In this document: piece after piece, positions 1 to 7,594 of the stretch
Numbering within the stretch: position 1 is the first letter of the stretch
How the letters are laid out: the number at the start of each line of letters is the position of its first letter
Source of the DNA: an uncultured Bacteroidota bacterium
Lineage (GTDB): Bacteria; Bacteroidota; Bacteroidia; Chitinophagales; Saprospiraceae
Length of the DNA: 64,000 nucleotides
NCBI GenBank assembly: GCA_937872515.1
Contig: CALMSX010000082.1
Coordinates: 1 to 64,000, forward strand
Direction of reading: 5' to 3'
Notes under the pieces: generated by a model
Told to the model about the DNA's origin: nothing
The model's input: only the letters and a program-made list of their open reading frames with translations
The model's database searches: none
Program-made: the position numbers and the translations under genes

Positions 1-346
1 GAAAAACCCCGCAACCCCCCATGCCACATAAGACAAGATCCCCTCGGTTTCCGCCCCCCCAAAATTCAGCACCCCCCCCTGCCACAATTACGATCAATCC
101 CGCGGCGGGTCCTTTTATGGTGAGCCTGGATCCAGCAAAAAAACTGACCACCAATCCACCAATGATAGCCGTTAGTACCCCCATTAAAGGTGGAAAATCT
201 GAGGCTTTGGCAATGCCAAGACTCAGGGGTAAGGCCAGTAAAAAGACGATAAAACCGGAAACAGCATCAGCTGAAAAATTTTCTTTGAAGCCCTCCCAGC
301 CATCTTTGGGCATGGAAGATTTAAACATATTATTATTTGTTTGCAT
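1..346 (-). CDS. SulP-family inorganic anion transporter, N-terminal part, apparent frameshift
   Basis: The gene runs off the left edge of the window, so only about the first 115 codons are present. From ATG at 344-346 the product reads MQTNNNMFKSSMPKDGW, followed by a first membrane segment containing GFIVFLLALPLSLGIAKAS and a second with GVLTAIIGGLVVSFFAGS and LTIKGPAAGLIVIVAG. These are the characteristic first helices of SulP (SLC26-like) sulfate/bicarbonate transporters. After that point the frame degenerates. Removing one base from the run of eight C at 72-79 restores a plausible continuation (VLNFGGAETEGILSYVAWG). The family is clear; the frameshift could be a sequencing error or a slippage tract. 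Confidence 0.8.
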   Translation of the reverse strand, partial: MQTNNNMFKSSMPKDGWEGFKENFSADAVSGFIVFLLALPLSLGIAKASDFPPLMGVLTAIIGGLVVSFFAGSRLTIKGPAAGLIVIVAGGGAEFWGGGNRGDLVLCGMGGCGVF

Positions 347-432
347 ATGTATTTAAGATAATTGTGATCAAATAGGGGCAAGCCCCAATTCAAATTTCCA
401 CCCCTTCAAAAAAGGGATGATTGTTTGTCACA

Positions 433-825
433 TTATCCTAAATGGTTCCTGAGTTGGCAGTATAGTAAAAAAAGCGGACGAGAAGGAATGTCCTCCGCAA
501 GTTCACAACGATGTTGGATGACCGATGTGATTCCGTGGCTTAAAAAAGCGTAGTTTTGAGAAAACCAGGCTTGAAGATCATGGAGTTGATCTTCATTTTC
601 AGCCTCGACTTCAACTTCTGAAATTTCAATGTATTTGGCACCCTGAATCCCTTTTACGGGATTGCTGTCAGCATGTTTGGTAGGGTGACTGGCGTATTGG
701 GTAAATTCAAATACAGATTTTGAATGGTTGACTAACTTGAGCGTATTGCCAAGTGTCAGAAATAGAGCAAGACTCAATAAGAGCCCCCTGATTACCCTGT
801 GACCGTGTAGATCGTTACTTCTCAA
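433..825 (-). CDS. Small membrane-anchored protein of unknown function
   Basis: This 130-residue protein is not recognised. Residues about 12-28 (VIRGLLLSLALFLTLG) form one hydrophobic segment near the N-terminus, either a membrane anchor or an uncleaved signal. The remainder is soluble, with an acidic centre (EISEVEVEAENEDQ, about 68-82). Two cysteines, in QHRCELAED and LLYCQLR, lie in the C-terminal third. A good Bacteroidota promoter lies immediately upstream (TTG-N22-TACATTTG on the minus strand, 841-873), which supports both the reading frame and the start at 825 and implies a very short leader. No operon partner is evident. No function is proposed. Confidence 0.6.
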   Translation of the reverse strand: MRSNDLHGHRVIRGLLLSLALFLTLGNTLKLVNHSKSVFEFTQYASHPTKHADSNPVKGIQGAKYIEISEVEVEAENEDQLHDLQAWFSQNYAFLSHGITSVIQHRCELAEDIPSRPLFLLYCQLRNHLG

Positions 826-840
826 AATCGTGAATCTTTA

Positions 841-873
841 CAAATGTATTACTATTAAATTGGGATTTTGCAA
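841..873 (-). promoter_or_regulatory. Promoter of the 130-residue protein gene
   Basis: Read on the minus strand, the site is TTG (871-873), a 22-nt spacer and TACATTTG (841-848). It matches the Bacteroidota housekeeping sigma consensus TTG-N(17-23)-TAnnTTTG. It ends 16 nt before the ATG at 825. Confidence 0.55.
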
Positions 874-939
874 TTTTCGTTGATAATAATTTGTTAAGAA
901 ACAAATAATGACAATTAAACAGAATATAATTCGGTTGGC

Positions 940-1425
940 TTACTGTCTTTTACATTCCAAAATGAGATTGATTTCCAGGCTGTTACTCCGATGACCTGCC
1001 CTGTCTACCAGGTAAAGTTCAAGCGGCAGAGCCTCATCTGCCTGTCCGGGATCCGGGTCGCAAGGATTGACCACACAACATTGGGTATAAAGTTTGACCT
1101 TCATTTGGGCAATTATGCCGTTGTTGATGCCTTGTTGTGGAATGGAGGGAAGTATGTAAGAATCATAAGGTTGTTGGGTTCTTTTATCAATAATAAACAA
1201 ATCCGGCTTTCGGGTATCTTTATCCACATAGCCAATATCTCCATCGCCATCTGTCAGTTTTATGTCAAGTATGACACTGTCTTGATTGACCGATCCCGCT
1301 TTCATCTTGTCTTTAGAAACGCCATTTAATGTCAAAGCCGGTATTTCAGAAAGCTCTGGTGCTTTTGCGCAAGAGCAAAATGCCAGGTAGGAAATGAATA
1401 AGGTATGTATTAATTTGATTCTCAT
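940..1425 (-). CDS. Putative lipoprotein of unknown function
   Basis: The chosen start is the ATG at 1423-1425, because a lipoprotein signal follows directly (MRIKLIHTLFISYLAFCSC, lipobox cysteine around residue 17-19) and a perfect -7 box, TAATTTTG, lies just upstream at 1434-1441. A longer reading to 1506 would cross that promoter. The mature part has an acidic DGDGDIGYVDKD segment and several cysteines (CCVVNPCDPDPG and a terminal ECKRQ). The DGDGDIG...D pattern occurs in many short Bacteroidota lipoproteins with an Ig-like fold, but no named family can be assigned. It is transcribed divergently from the LuxE-like gene. Probably anchored in the outer or inner membrane facing the periplasm. 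Confidence 0.65.
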   Translation of the reverse strand: MRIKLIHTLFISYLAFCSCAKAPELSEIPALTLNGVSKDKMKAGSVNQDSVILDIKLTDGDGDIGYVDKDTRKPDLFIIDKRTQQPYDSYILPSIPQQGINNGIIAQMKVKLYTQCCVVNPCDPDPGQADEALPLELYLVDRAGHRSNSLEINLILECKRQ

Positions 1426-1433
1426 GTCTATCT

Positions 1434-1441
1434 CAAAATTA
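1434..1441 (-). promoter_or_regulatory. -7 box of the lipoprotein gene
   Basis: Minus-strand TAATTTTG, a perfect TAnnTTTG match, lies 9 nt upstream of the chosen ATG at 1425. No convincing -33 TTG is seen at the usual distance. Confidence 0.4.
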
Positions 1442-1487
1442 CAAGTTTTTTCCAAATTAAACGGTTCCTTCTCCTTCTCTTTGGAAA

Positions 1488-2516
1488 GTGGTATTTTTGC
1501 AGACAAATTTTATTTCATTGACTTTAACCGAAGGAAGGCTTACTGAACAGCTTCTCAAATCTAAGGTGGCCCAAATGCAGCCTTCTGAATTTGATGATTT
1601 AGCCAATGAAATTTTTCTTTACCAATACCGCTATAACCCAATTTACCAGCAATTTTGCGATTCCATAACCAAATTAGCTCCCTGGAGGAAACCACCCTTT
1701 TATTTACCCATTTCGGCCTTTAAAACCAATATAGTAACTACAGTTGGTGAGCTTCCAACTCACTTTTTTGAGTCCAGTGGTACAACTGGCTCCATCAATT
1801 CACGACATTATATTAATGATGTTGGGTTTTACCTGCAAATGTCGATGAAAGGCTTTGAAAATCAATATGGTAGTCTATCAAACTACTGCATTCTGGCCCT
1901 TTTGCCTCATTACCTGGAAAGACAACATTCATCGTTGGTGGAAATGGTCAGGTTTTTTATATCGAAAAGTGAAAAACCTCAAAGTGGTTTTTTCCTGAAT
2001 GAAACCAATATGGTTTACCAAATCTTGCAGGACAATAAAAAAGCAGGTATTCCTACCATCTTATTTGGAGTCAGTTTTGCCTTACTCGATTTTGTAGCTG
2101 AATTTCAAATGGATTTTCCTGAACTGATTGTCATGGAAACGGGCGGGATGAAAGGAAGGAGGGAAGAGATGACCCGTGAAGAGCTGCATTTTCATATTAA
2201 AAGAGGATTTAATATTCAAAATGTTCATTCTGAATATGGTATGACTGAATTGTTGTCCCAGGCGTGGTCTAAAGGAGATGGCATTTTTACACCATCCCAG
2301 ACCATGAAAATTTCAATCAGGGAGGCAACAGACCCATTTGAATCAGAAAAGCCGGGCAAAACAGGTGTAATTCACATTATTGATCTGGTCAATATCGATT
2401 CTTGTAGTTTTATTGCCACCGAAGACCTGGGAATTGACCTGAAAAACGGAAATTTTTTGGTTCAGGGAAGGCTCGATTTGGCTGATATCAGGGGATGTAA
2501 CTTAATGATTGCATAG
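1488..2516 (+). CDS. LuxE-like acyl-protein synthetase / acyl-activating enzyme
   Basis: The 342-residue product belongs to the LuxE branch of the adenylate-forming superfamily, which activates a fatty acyl group with ATP and passes it to a protein cysteine or another acceptor. The phosphate-binding loop SSGTTGS is at about residues 95-101, the adenylation motif HSEYGMTELLSQ at about 246-257, and RGCNLMI closes the C-terminus. The size matches LuxE (about 370). LuxE normally supplies acyl groups to the acyl-CoA reductase LuxC, and a LuxC homologue lies 26 kb away at 27341-28372. The start is uncertain. The first in-frame start is GTG 1488, but a promoter-like TATTTTTG at 1492-1499 overlaps it, so the true start may be a TTG near 1518 or ATG 1575. 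The acyl substrate is unknown. Confidence 0.8.
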   Translation: MVFLQTNFISLTLTEGRLTEQLLKSKVAQMQPSEFDDLANEIFLYQYRYNPIYQQFCDSITKLAPWRKPPFYLPISAFKTNIVTTVGELPTHFFESSGTTGSINSRHYINDVGFYLQMSMKGFENQYGSLSNYCILALLPHYLERQHSSLVEMVRFFISKSEKPQSGFFLNETNMVYQILQDNKKAGIPTILFGVSFALLDFVAEFQMDFPELIVMETGGMKGRREEMTREELHFHIKRGFNIQNVHSEYGMTELLSQAWSKGDGIFTPSQTMKISIREATDPFESEKPGKTGVIHIIDLVNIDSCSFIATEDLGIDLKNGNFLVQGRLDLADIRGCNLMIA

Positions 2517-2531
2517 CATCTGGTGAACTTT

Positions 2532-2562
2532 TTGGTTTTTTCACCATTTAACAATAAATTTG
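2532..2562 (+). promoter_or_regulatory. Promoter of pdhA
   Basis: TTG (2532-2534), a 20-nt spacer and TAAATTTG (2555-2562) match the Bacteroidota consensus. The box is 20 nt upstream of the pdhA ATG and separates the gene from the LuxE-like gene before it. Confidence 0.65.
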
Positions 2563-2581
2563 CCTACCAAATTTCGGAGAA

Positions 2582-3610
2582 ATGTCAGAAGTAGCGAGCC
2601 CGCCAAAGTCTAAAAAAAGCATTGTCAAATATGACAAAACAACCTACCTCACGTGGTTTGAAACCATGTACAGGGTAAGGAGGTTTGAAGAAAAAACACT
2701 ATTTGCATACAGTCAACAGAAAATCAGAGGATTCTGTCACGTATACATTGGTCAGGAAGCCATCGCAGGTGCCCTTGCCACCGGCATCAGGCCGGAAGAT
2801 AAAGTGGTTACAGCCTACAGGCAGCATGGGGTAGCCCTTGCCAGAGGCATGGATTCCAACTCTTGTATGGCAGAGCTCTACGGAAAATCAACCGGCTGTG
2901 TGAAAGGAAAAGGGGGCTCAATGCACTTTTTTTCTGCAGCGCACAATTATTTTGGAGGAAATGGCATCGTTGGTGCTCAGATTCCCATAGGTACGGGCAT
3001 TGGTTTTGCAGAAAAATACAAGGGCACTGACAATTTTTGTGTTACCATGTTTGGTGATGGTGCTGCCCGCCAGGGAGCCCTCCACGAGGCTTTTAATATG
3101 GCAATGACATGGAAATTACCGGTTTTGTACATCTGTGAAAACAACAAATATGCCATGGGCACAGCGGTAACCAGAACTTCCAATGTAGTGGACATGGTGA
3201 AACTGGGACTTTCTTATGACATGCCTTCTGAACAAGTAGACGGCATGAGTGTGGAAGCTGTTCACGAAGCTTTTTTAAGGGCTGCCAAACACATCAGAGC
3301 GGGTCATGGCCCCTATTACCTGGAGATCCAGACATATAGGTATCGCGGTCATTCTGTTTCAGATCCTGCCAAATACAGGAGCAAGGAAGAATTGGAAGAG
3401 TACAAAGAACAAGACCCTGTTTTTGTAACCCAGAATAAAATAATCTCGGAAAACATTGCAAGCCAGGAAGAAATTGATGCCATCATTGCCAGAATTGATG
3501 CAGAGGTGGATGAGGCCATGGATTTTGCAGAGCAGTCACCTTATCCACTTGGTTCTGAGTTGTATGACGACAACTATGTACAGCAAGATTATCCTTACAT
3601 CACAGATTAA
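2582..3610 (+). CDS. pdhA: Pyruvate dehydrogenase E1 component, alpha subunit
   Basis: This is the thiamine-diphosphate-binding alpha subunit of the pyruvate dehydrogenase E1 heterotetramer, which decarboxylates pyruvate and passes the acetyl group to E2 lipoate in the cytoplasm. The 342-residue length is typical. The product carries the E1 alpha hallmarks GKGGSMHFF (about 108-116), the thiamine diphosphate motif starting GDG (158-160) with the NN pair about 28 residues later, and the phosphorylation-loop signature YRYRGHSVSDP (about 258-268). It could also be a branched-chain 2-oxoacid dehydrogenase E1 alpha, but the SMHFF/YRGHSVSDP pattern favours PDH. The beta subunit and E2 genes are not adjacent; recF follows after 28 nt. 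Confidence 0.9.
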   Translation: MSEVASPPKSKKSIVKYDKTTYLTWFETMYRVRRFEEKTLFAYSQQKIRGFCHVYIGQEAIAGALATGIRPEDKVVTAYRQHGVALARGMDSNSCMAELYGKSTGCVKGKGGSMHFFSAAHNYFGGNGIVGAQIPIGTGIGFAEKYKGTDNFCVTMFGDGAARQGALHEAFNMAMTWKLPVLYICENNKYAMGTAVTRTSNVVDMVKLGLSYDMPSEQVDGMSVEAVHEAFLRAAKHIRAGHGPYYLEIQTYRYRGHSVSDPAKYRSKEELEEYKEQDPVFVTQNKIISENIASQEEIDAIIARIDAEVDEAMDFAEQSPYPLGSELYDDNYVQQDYPYITD

Positions 3611-3638
3611 GTTCAACGGAGGTATTGGGGCCGGATAA

Positions 3639-4736
3639 ATGATATTAAAAGAACTGACATTAGTCAACTTTAAAAATTACAAAGAAGAAAAATTCCGGTT
3701 TAAGCACAGGCTGATTACGATATCAGGCGATAATGGTATGGGTAAAACGAATGCCCTCGATGCCATTTATTTTTTGGCCATGGGTAAAAGTTATTTTGTA
3801 GGGTCAGACCGTAATCTCATCCACACCGATCAGGAATTTTTTAGAGTTGATGCAAGGCTGGAGGAAGGGGATGAAAAATTTCATCTGGTCATCAAAAACC
3901 GACAAGGTCAGGGAAAAGAAATAGAGTTGAATGGAGTTAGAATCGCCCGTCTGGCAGATCACATCGGTTTAGTACCGGTTGTTTTTATTACCCCCGATGA
4001 TGTACATACGCTTTTATCCGGAAATGAAGAGAGAAGAGTTTTTATCAATAATACGCTGGTCCAGCTCAATCCCCAATATCTTGATGCCCTGGCTATTTAC
4101 AACAGGAACCTCAAACAAAGAAATGCCTTACTCAAAGACTTTTGGGATAAACAATATTGGGACCAGGATCTGTTGGATGTCATCACAGACGCCATGTCTG
4201 CCCCGGCACACTTTATCCATGGGGTGAGGACTTCTCTGATCAATCAGTTCAATCCGGTTTTACAAGAATACTACCAACACATTTCTCAGGGACGAGAAAC
4301 CGTATCTCTGATTTATTCCTCTCAACTGGATGGCAACAATTTTAAAGATCTTTCAATCAAAAACGGCCAGAAAGACAAAATTACCCAGAGAACATCAGTA
4401 GGAATTCACAAAGATGAAATCAATTTTTTTATGAATAACAGGCCATTAAAGGATTTTGCATCTCAGGGGCAATTGAAGTCTTTTATATTTGGTCTTAAGT
4501 TGTCACAATACGCTTATTTAAAAGCCCAAACCCATAAAGAACCCATCTTGTTATTGGATGATGTTTTTGACAAGTTGGACCAAGGTAGGGTAGAGCGATT
4601 GTTGTCCTTAATGGGGGACACCAATTTTGGACAAATTTTTATTACCGATACCCACATTGGCAGGACGGCTCAATTGATCAATGGGGAGGAAATAGCTGAT
4701 CACTTTACCATAGCAGGAGGTAAAATCACCAATTGA
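3639..4736 (+). CDS. recF: DNA replication/repair protein RecF
   Basis: RecF is the ATP-binding SMC-like protein that loads RecA at single-strand gaps together with RecO and RecR. It is 365 residues, a typical length. It opens with LKELTLVNFKNY, then the Walker A loop GDNGMGKTN (residues 30-38). The ABC signature region is around SQGQLKSFIFGLKLSQ and Walker B is PILLLDDVFDKLD near residues 305-317, followed by the D-loop and the switch FITDTH. It lies 28 nt after pdhA and may be co-transcribed with it. dnaA and dnaN, the classical partners, are not in the window. It converges on nuoN with a 6-nt gap. Confidence 0.93.
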   Translation: MILKELTLVNFKNYKEEKFRFKHRLITISGDNGMGKTNALDAIYFLAMGKSYFVGSDRNLIHTDQEFFRVDARLEEGDEKFHLVIKNRQGQGKEIELNGVRIARLADHIGLVPVVFITPDDVHTLLSGNEERRVFINNTLVQLNPQYLDALAIYNRNLKQRNALLKDFWDKQYWDQDLLDVITDAMSAPAHFIHGVRTSLINQFNPVLQEYYQHISQGRETVSLIYSSQLDGNNFKDLSIKNGQKDKITQRTSVGIHKDEINFFMNNRPLKDFASQGQLKSFIFGLKLSQYAYLKAQTHKEPILLLDDVFDKLDQGRVERLLSLMGDTNFGQIFITDTHIGRTAQLINGEEIADHFTIAGGKITN

Positions 4737-4742
4737 CAATAA

Positions 4743-6131
4743 TTAAAATCTGATAAGGGCGGAAACCAGATCCGGAAATAAGCCCAGTATGAGCAGGGTA
4801 ATACCAATGAAGCCCATCACCAGCTTGTCCCAGTAGTTGAGAGTGAGATTTAAGTCTACATCACTATCAGGGTTTCTGGAATACATGTTGATGATAAATT
4901 TTAAATAGTAGTACATGGCCACCAGTGATCCTATCAATCCTGCCCATATTAAAACATAGTGGCCATTGGTGAAAGCTGCCTTAAGCATAAAAAGTTTAGC
5001 ATAAAAACCGCCCAGTGGAGGTATTCCTGCCATCGATAAAAGAGCCACCGACATACTCATAGCCAGCCATGGATTTCGTTTGGCCAAACCTTTAAAATCT
5101 CCAATACTCCAGTAAAAATCATCATGAATCAGTACCTTATCCAGCACAAAAAAGGCAAGGAATAAGGATAGACTGTACACCACTGAATAGTAAAGCAAGG
5201 CGTTTGCTCCTACTTGACCATTTACAATCACCGCCATAAGCATAAAGCCTGCGTGGCCTACGCCGGAATACGCTAATAAACGTTTGGGATTATCTTGCAC
5301 CGCTCCGATGATATTACCCAACAACATAGAGACGGCACTCATTCCTATGAGTAAGGTTGAATAGATACCTGCTTCTCCGCCAAAAACAAGAAAGAAAAAT
5401 CGAAATGCGGATGCGATGGCGAAAGTTTTTACAAGAGCAGCCATGTAAACGGTCATGGCATTGGGAGCCCCTTCGTATACATCGGGAGCCCAAAAATGAA
5501 AGGGAACAACGGCCATTTTAAAGGCAAATGCAAAAATCAATAAAACCATGCCCACATGAAAAAATATTGGAAAAGTACCTCCTGTTTGAGCTTGCAAAGA
5601 CATTTGATGTAAGTCGAAGGTTCCTGTTGCGCCATACAAAAAAGCAATGCCAAACAACATAATCCCGCTGGCAAAGGCACCCATCAGAAAATACTTAAAA
5701 GCACTTTCATTGGATTTAAGGTTTCGCTTACTTGAGCCTACTAAGACATAAAGAGGGATGGATAAAATTTCCAAACCCAGAAATAACATCACAAGGTTGG
5801 TATAACTCAACATCATCACTCCGCCTACCATTGAAAAAGAAAACAAGGCGATATAATCATTTCTAAATTCGTCTTCTCCAATTTTCCTACCAAATCCAAA
5901 GGTCCATGTGGCCAGCATCAAACAGGTAGTCAGAATAAAAGCCTGACTAAATCTGTCTTCAACCATCATATTTCCAAACCAGGTAATATCAAGCCCATAG
6001 TTGATAAATAGAGAGGCAATACACACCAGGGTGCCCACCCGGAATAACAACGACATGATCCTTGAAAACCCAAGTACTTCTGATACCATTGCCAGTAAAC
6101 CGATACCTCCAAAGATCATGAGTTGAAGCAT
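4743..6131 (-). CDS. nuoN: NADH-quinone oxidoreductase subunit N
   Basis: NuoN is one of the three antiporter-like, proton-pumping membrane subunits of complex I. The 462-residue product is uniformly hydrophobic with about 14 helices expected. It shows the family pattern of a lysine/glutamate-bearing helix (LFLGLEILSIPLYVLVG), the broken helix region (FAFKMAVVPFHFWAPDVYEGAP) and the lysine-containing QDNPKRLLAYSGVGHAGFMLM. It is the last gene of the nuo operon, 11 nt after nuoM, and converges on recF. Order and similarity to NuoM make the identification firm. Confidence 0.95.
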   Translation of the reverse strand: MLQLMIFGGIGLLAMVSEVLGFSRIMSLLFRVGTLVCIASLFINYGLDITWFGNMMVEDRFSQAFILTTCLMLATWTFGFGRKIGEDEFRNDYIALFSFSMVGGVMMLSYTNLVMLFLGLEILSIPLYVLVGSSKRNLKSNESAFKYFLMGAFASGIMLFGIAFLYGATGTFDLHQMSLQAQTGGTFPIFFHVGMVLLIFAFAFKMAVVPFHFWAPDVYEGAPNAMTVYMAALVKTFAIASAFRFFFLVFGGEAGIYSTLLIGMSAVSMLLGNIIGAVQDNPKRLLAYSGVGHAGFMLMAVIVNGQVGANALLYYSVVYSLSLFLAFFVLDKVLIHDDFYWSIGDFKGLAKRNPWLAMSMSVALLSMAGIPPLGGFYAKLFMLKAAFTNGHYVLIWAGLIGSLVAMYYYLKFIINMYSRNPDSDVDLNLTLNYWDKLVMGFIGITLLILGLFPDLVSALIRF

Positions 6132-6142
6132 ATTTTTACTTT

Positions 6143-7588
6143 TTATTGCAGTTTAGAAAATGATGAAAAAAAGTCCAGCAATGTTGGTTCAAAAACAATT
6201 GTCAACAAGGAAGGACCCAATCCAAATATTAAGATCAAAAGAGAACCTACTGCCAGCAAGGCTTTGTTGTTTTGATGAATATCATGAACATTGAATTTAT
6301 TCTTTCCATGCATCATATGATGATAAGCCCGAAGCATATAAACTGCGCCCAAAATGGTGCCTGTCCCGGCAATAGCAGCCAATATCGGTTGGTATTCAAA
6401 TAATGCATTTAGCAGAGAAAATTCTCCTGGAAAGCCACTGGTTAAAGGCAGGCCGATGGAGGCCATAATGATCCAAATGAAAAAGCCGGCAAATGCCGGA
6501 AGTTGCACCCTCAATCCTCCTAAAGAAGATATTCTGGTTTCGCCTGTTTTGTTGATGATCAGGGCAGCGCAATAGAACAAACCAAGTGTAATGATGCCAT
6601 GGTTAAACATTTGCTGCATTGCGCCTTCAATTCCGCTAATATTCCATACAAAAATGCCTGCTGCCATCAGCGAAACGTGTGCCATGGAGGACCAGGCCAA
6701 TAACCTTTTTAATTCGTCTTGTCTCAATGCCATTAAGGATGCATAAACGACTGAAACCACACATAAAATAACCAGCCCGTTTTGATTGATGGTAAATGCC
6801 AGTGGGGTCATTGGCACAAGCCACTTTAATAAGCCCCATAAGCCCATTTTACCCATTAGGGTGGACAACAACAAGGTGCCTTGTAAAGGGGCACTCGCAT
6901 ACGTATCTGGTTGCCAGTTGTGAAGGGGAACAATCGGAATTTTGATGGCAAATGCCAAAAACAAGCCCCAGAATACCCATTGCTGGGCTGTAACATCCAG
7001 TGAAGCGCCTGCTTGATATAAGTCCTGAATATCCCAACTTCCACTTCCATTCAGGTAGAGGTAAATCAGTGCAGCCAGCATGGCCAAACTTCCGGCAAGG
7101 GTATAAAGGAAAAATTTTAAGGTTGTTTTTATTTTATCCCGATCTCCCCATTTTAAACAAATAAAGTAAATAGGTATCAATGAAAATTCCCAAAATGTAT
7201 AAAACAATAAACCATCCTGGGCCATAAAAACACCATACATGGCGCCGGCCATCCACCAGATGAGGGAATGTAAGTTATGTACCTCATCGATGGCATTTCT
7301 GCGAACAACCAAAACAAGGGGTAACAACAATGAAATTAATCCCACCAATACAATCGATAATCCATCTATGGCTACGCTCCACTTTGCTCCTATACTTTGA
7401 ATCCAGGGCAAGTTGCTGGATAGGCTTGGATGGGATGCACTATCCATAAAATTAAATATAGCCAGTGCTGTAACAATAATTTGAAGAAAGGAAGCCCCCA
7501 GTGAAAAACTCCAAACCAGGTTTCTCGGCACAATTCTTACCAGAAGGGCAAAAATCAGAGGGAATAAGATCAGAATATTGGTAAGCAT
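6143..7588 (-). CDS. nuoM: NADH-quinone oxidoreductase subunit M
   Basis: This is the 481-residue Mrp-type proton-pumping subunit of complex I. Family features visible are FYTFWEFSLIPIYF with the essential glutamate, the broken-helix motif FAIKIPIVPLHNWQPDTYASAP, and LRQDELKRLLAWSSMAHVSLM with the conserved lysine. The SGFPGEF motif typical of NuoM/L is near residue 384. It lies 6 nt downstream of nuoL in the nuo operon and acts in the cytoplasmic membrane. Confidence 0.95.
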   Translation of the reverse strand: MLTNILILFPLIFALLVRIVPRNLVWSFSLGASFLQIIVTALAIFNFMDSASHPSLSSNLPWIQSIGAKWSVAIDGLSIVLVGLISLLLPLVLVVRRNAIDEVHNLHSLIWWMAGAMYGVFMAQDGLLFYTFWEFSLIPIYFICLKWGDRDKIKTTLKFFLYTLAGSLAMLAALIYLYLNGSGSWDIQDLYQAGASLDVTAQQWVFWGLFLAFAIKIPIVPLHNWQPDTYASAPLQGTLLLSTLMGKMGLWGLLKWLVPMTPLAFTINQNGLVILCVVSVVYASLMALRQDELKRLLAWSSMAHVSLMAAGIFVWNISGIEGAMQQMFNHGIITLGLFYCAALIINKTGETRISSLGGLRVQLPAFAGFFIWIIMASIGLPLTSGFPGEFSLLNALFEYQPILAAIAGTGTILGAVYMLRAYHHMMHGKNKFNVHDIHQNNKALLAVGSLLILIFGLGPSLLTIVFEPTLLDFFSSFSKLQ

Positions 7589-7594
7589 TCCCGT

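Noticed and set aside
991-1329. A 112-codon plus-strand frame inside the lipoprotein gene
   Set aside because: It is antisense to a gene with a clear lipoprotein signal and promoter, and its product matches no family.
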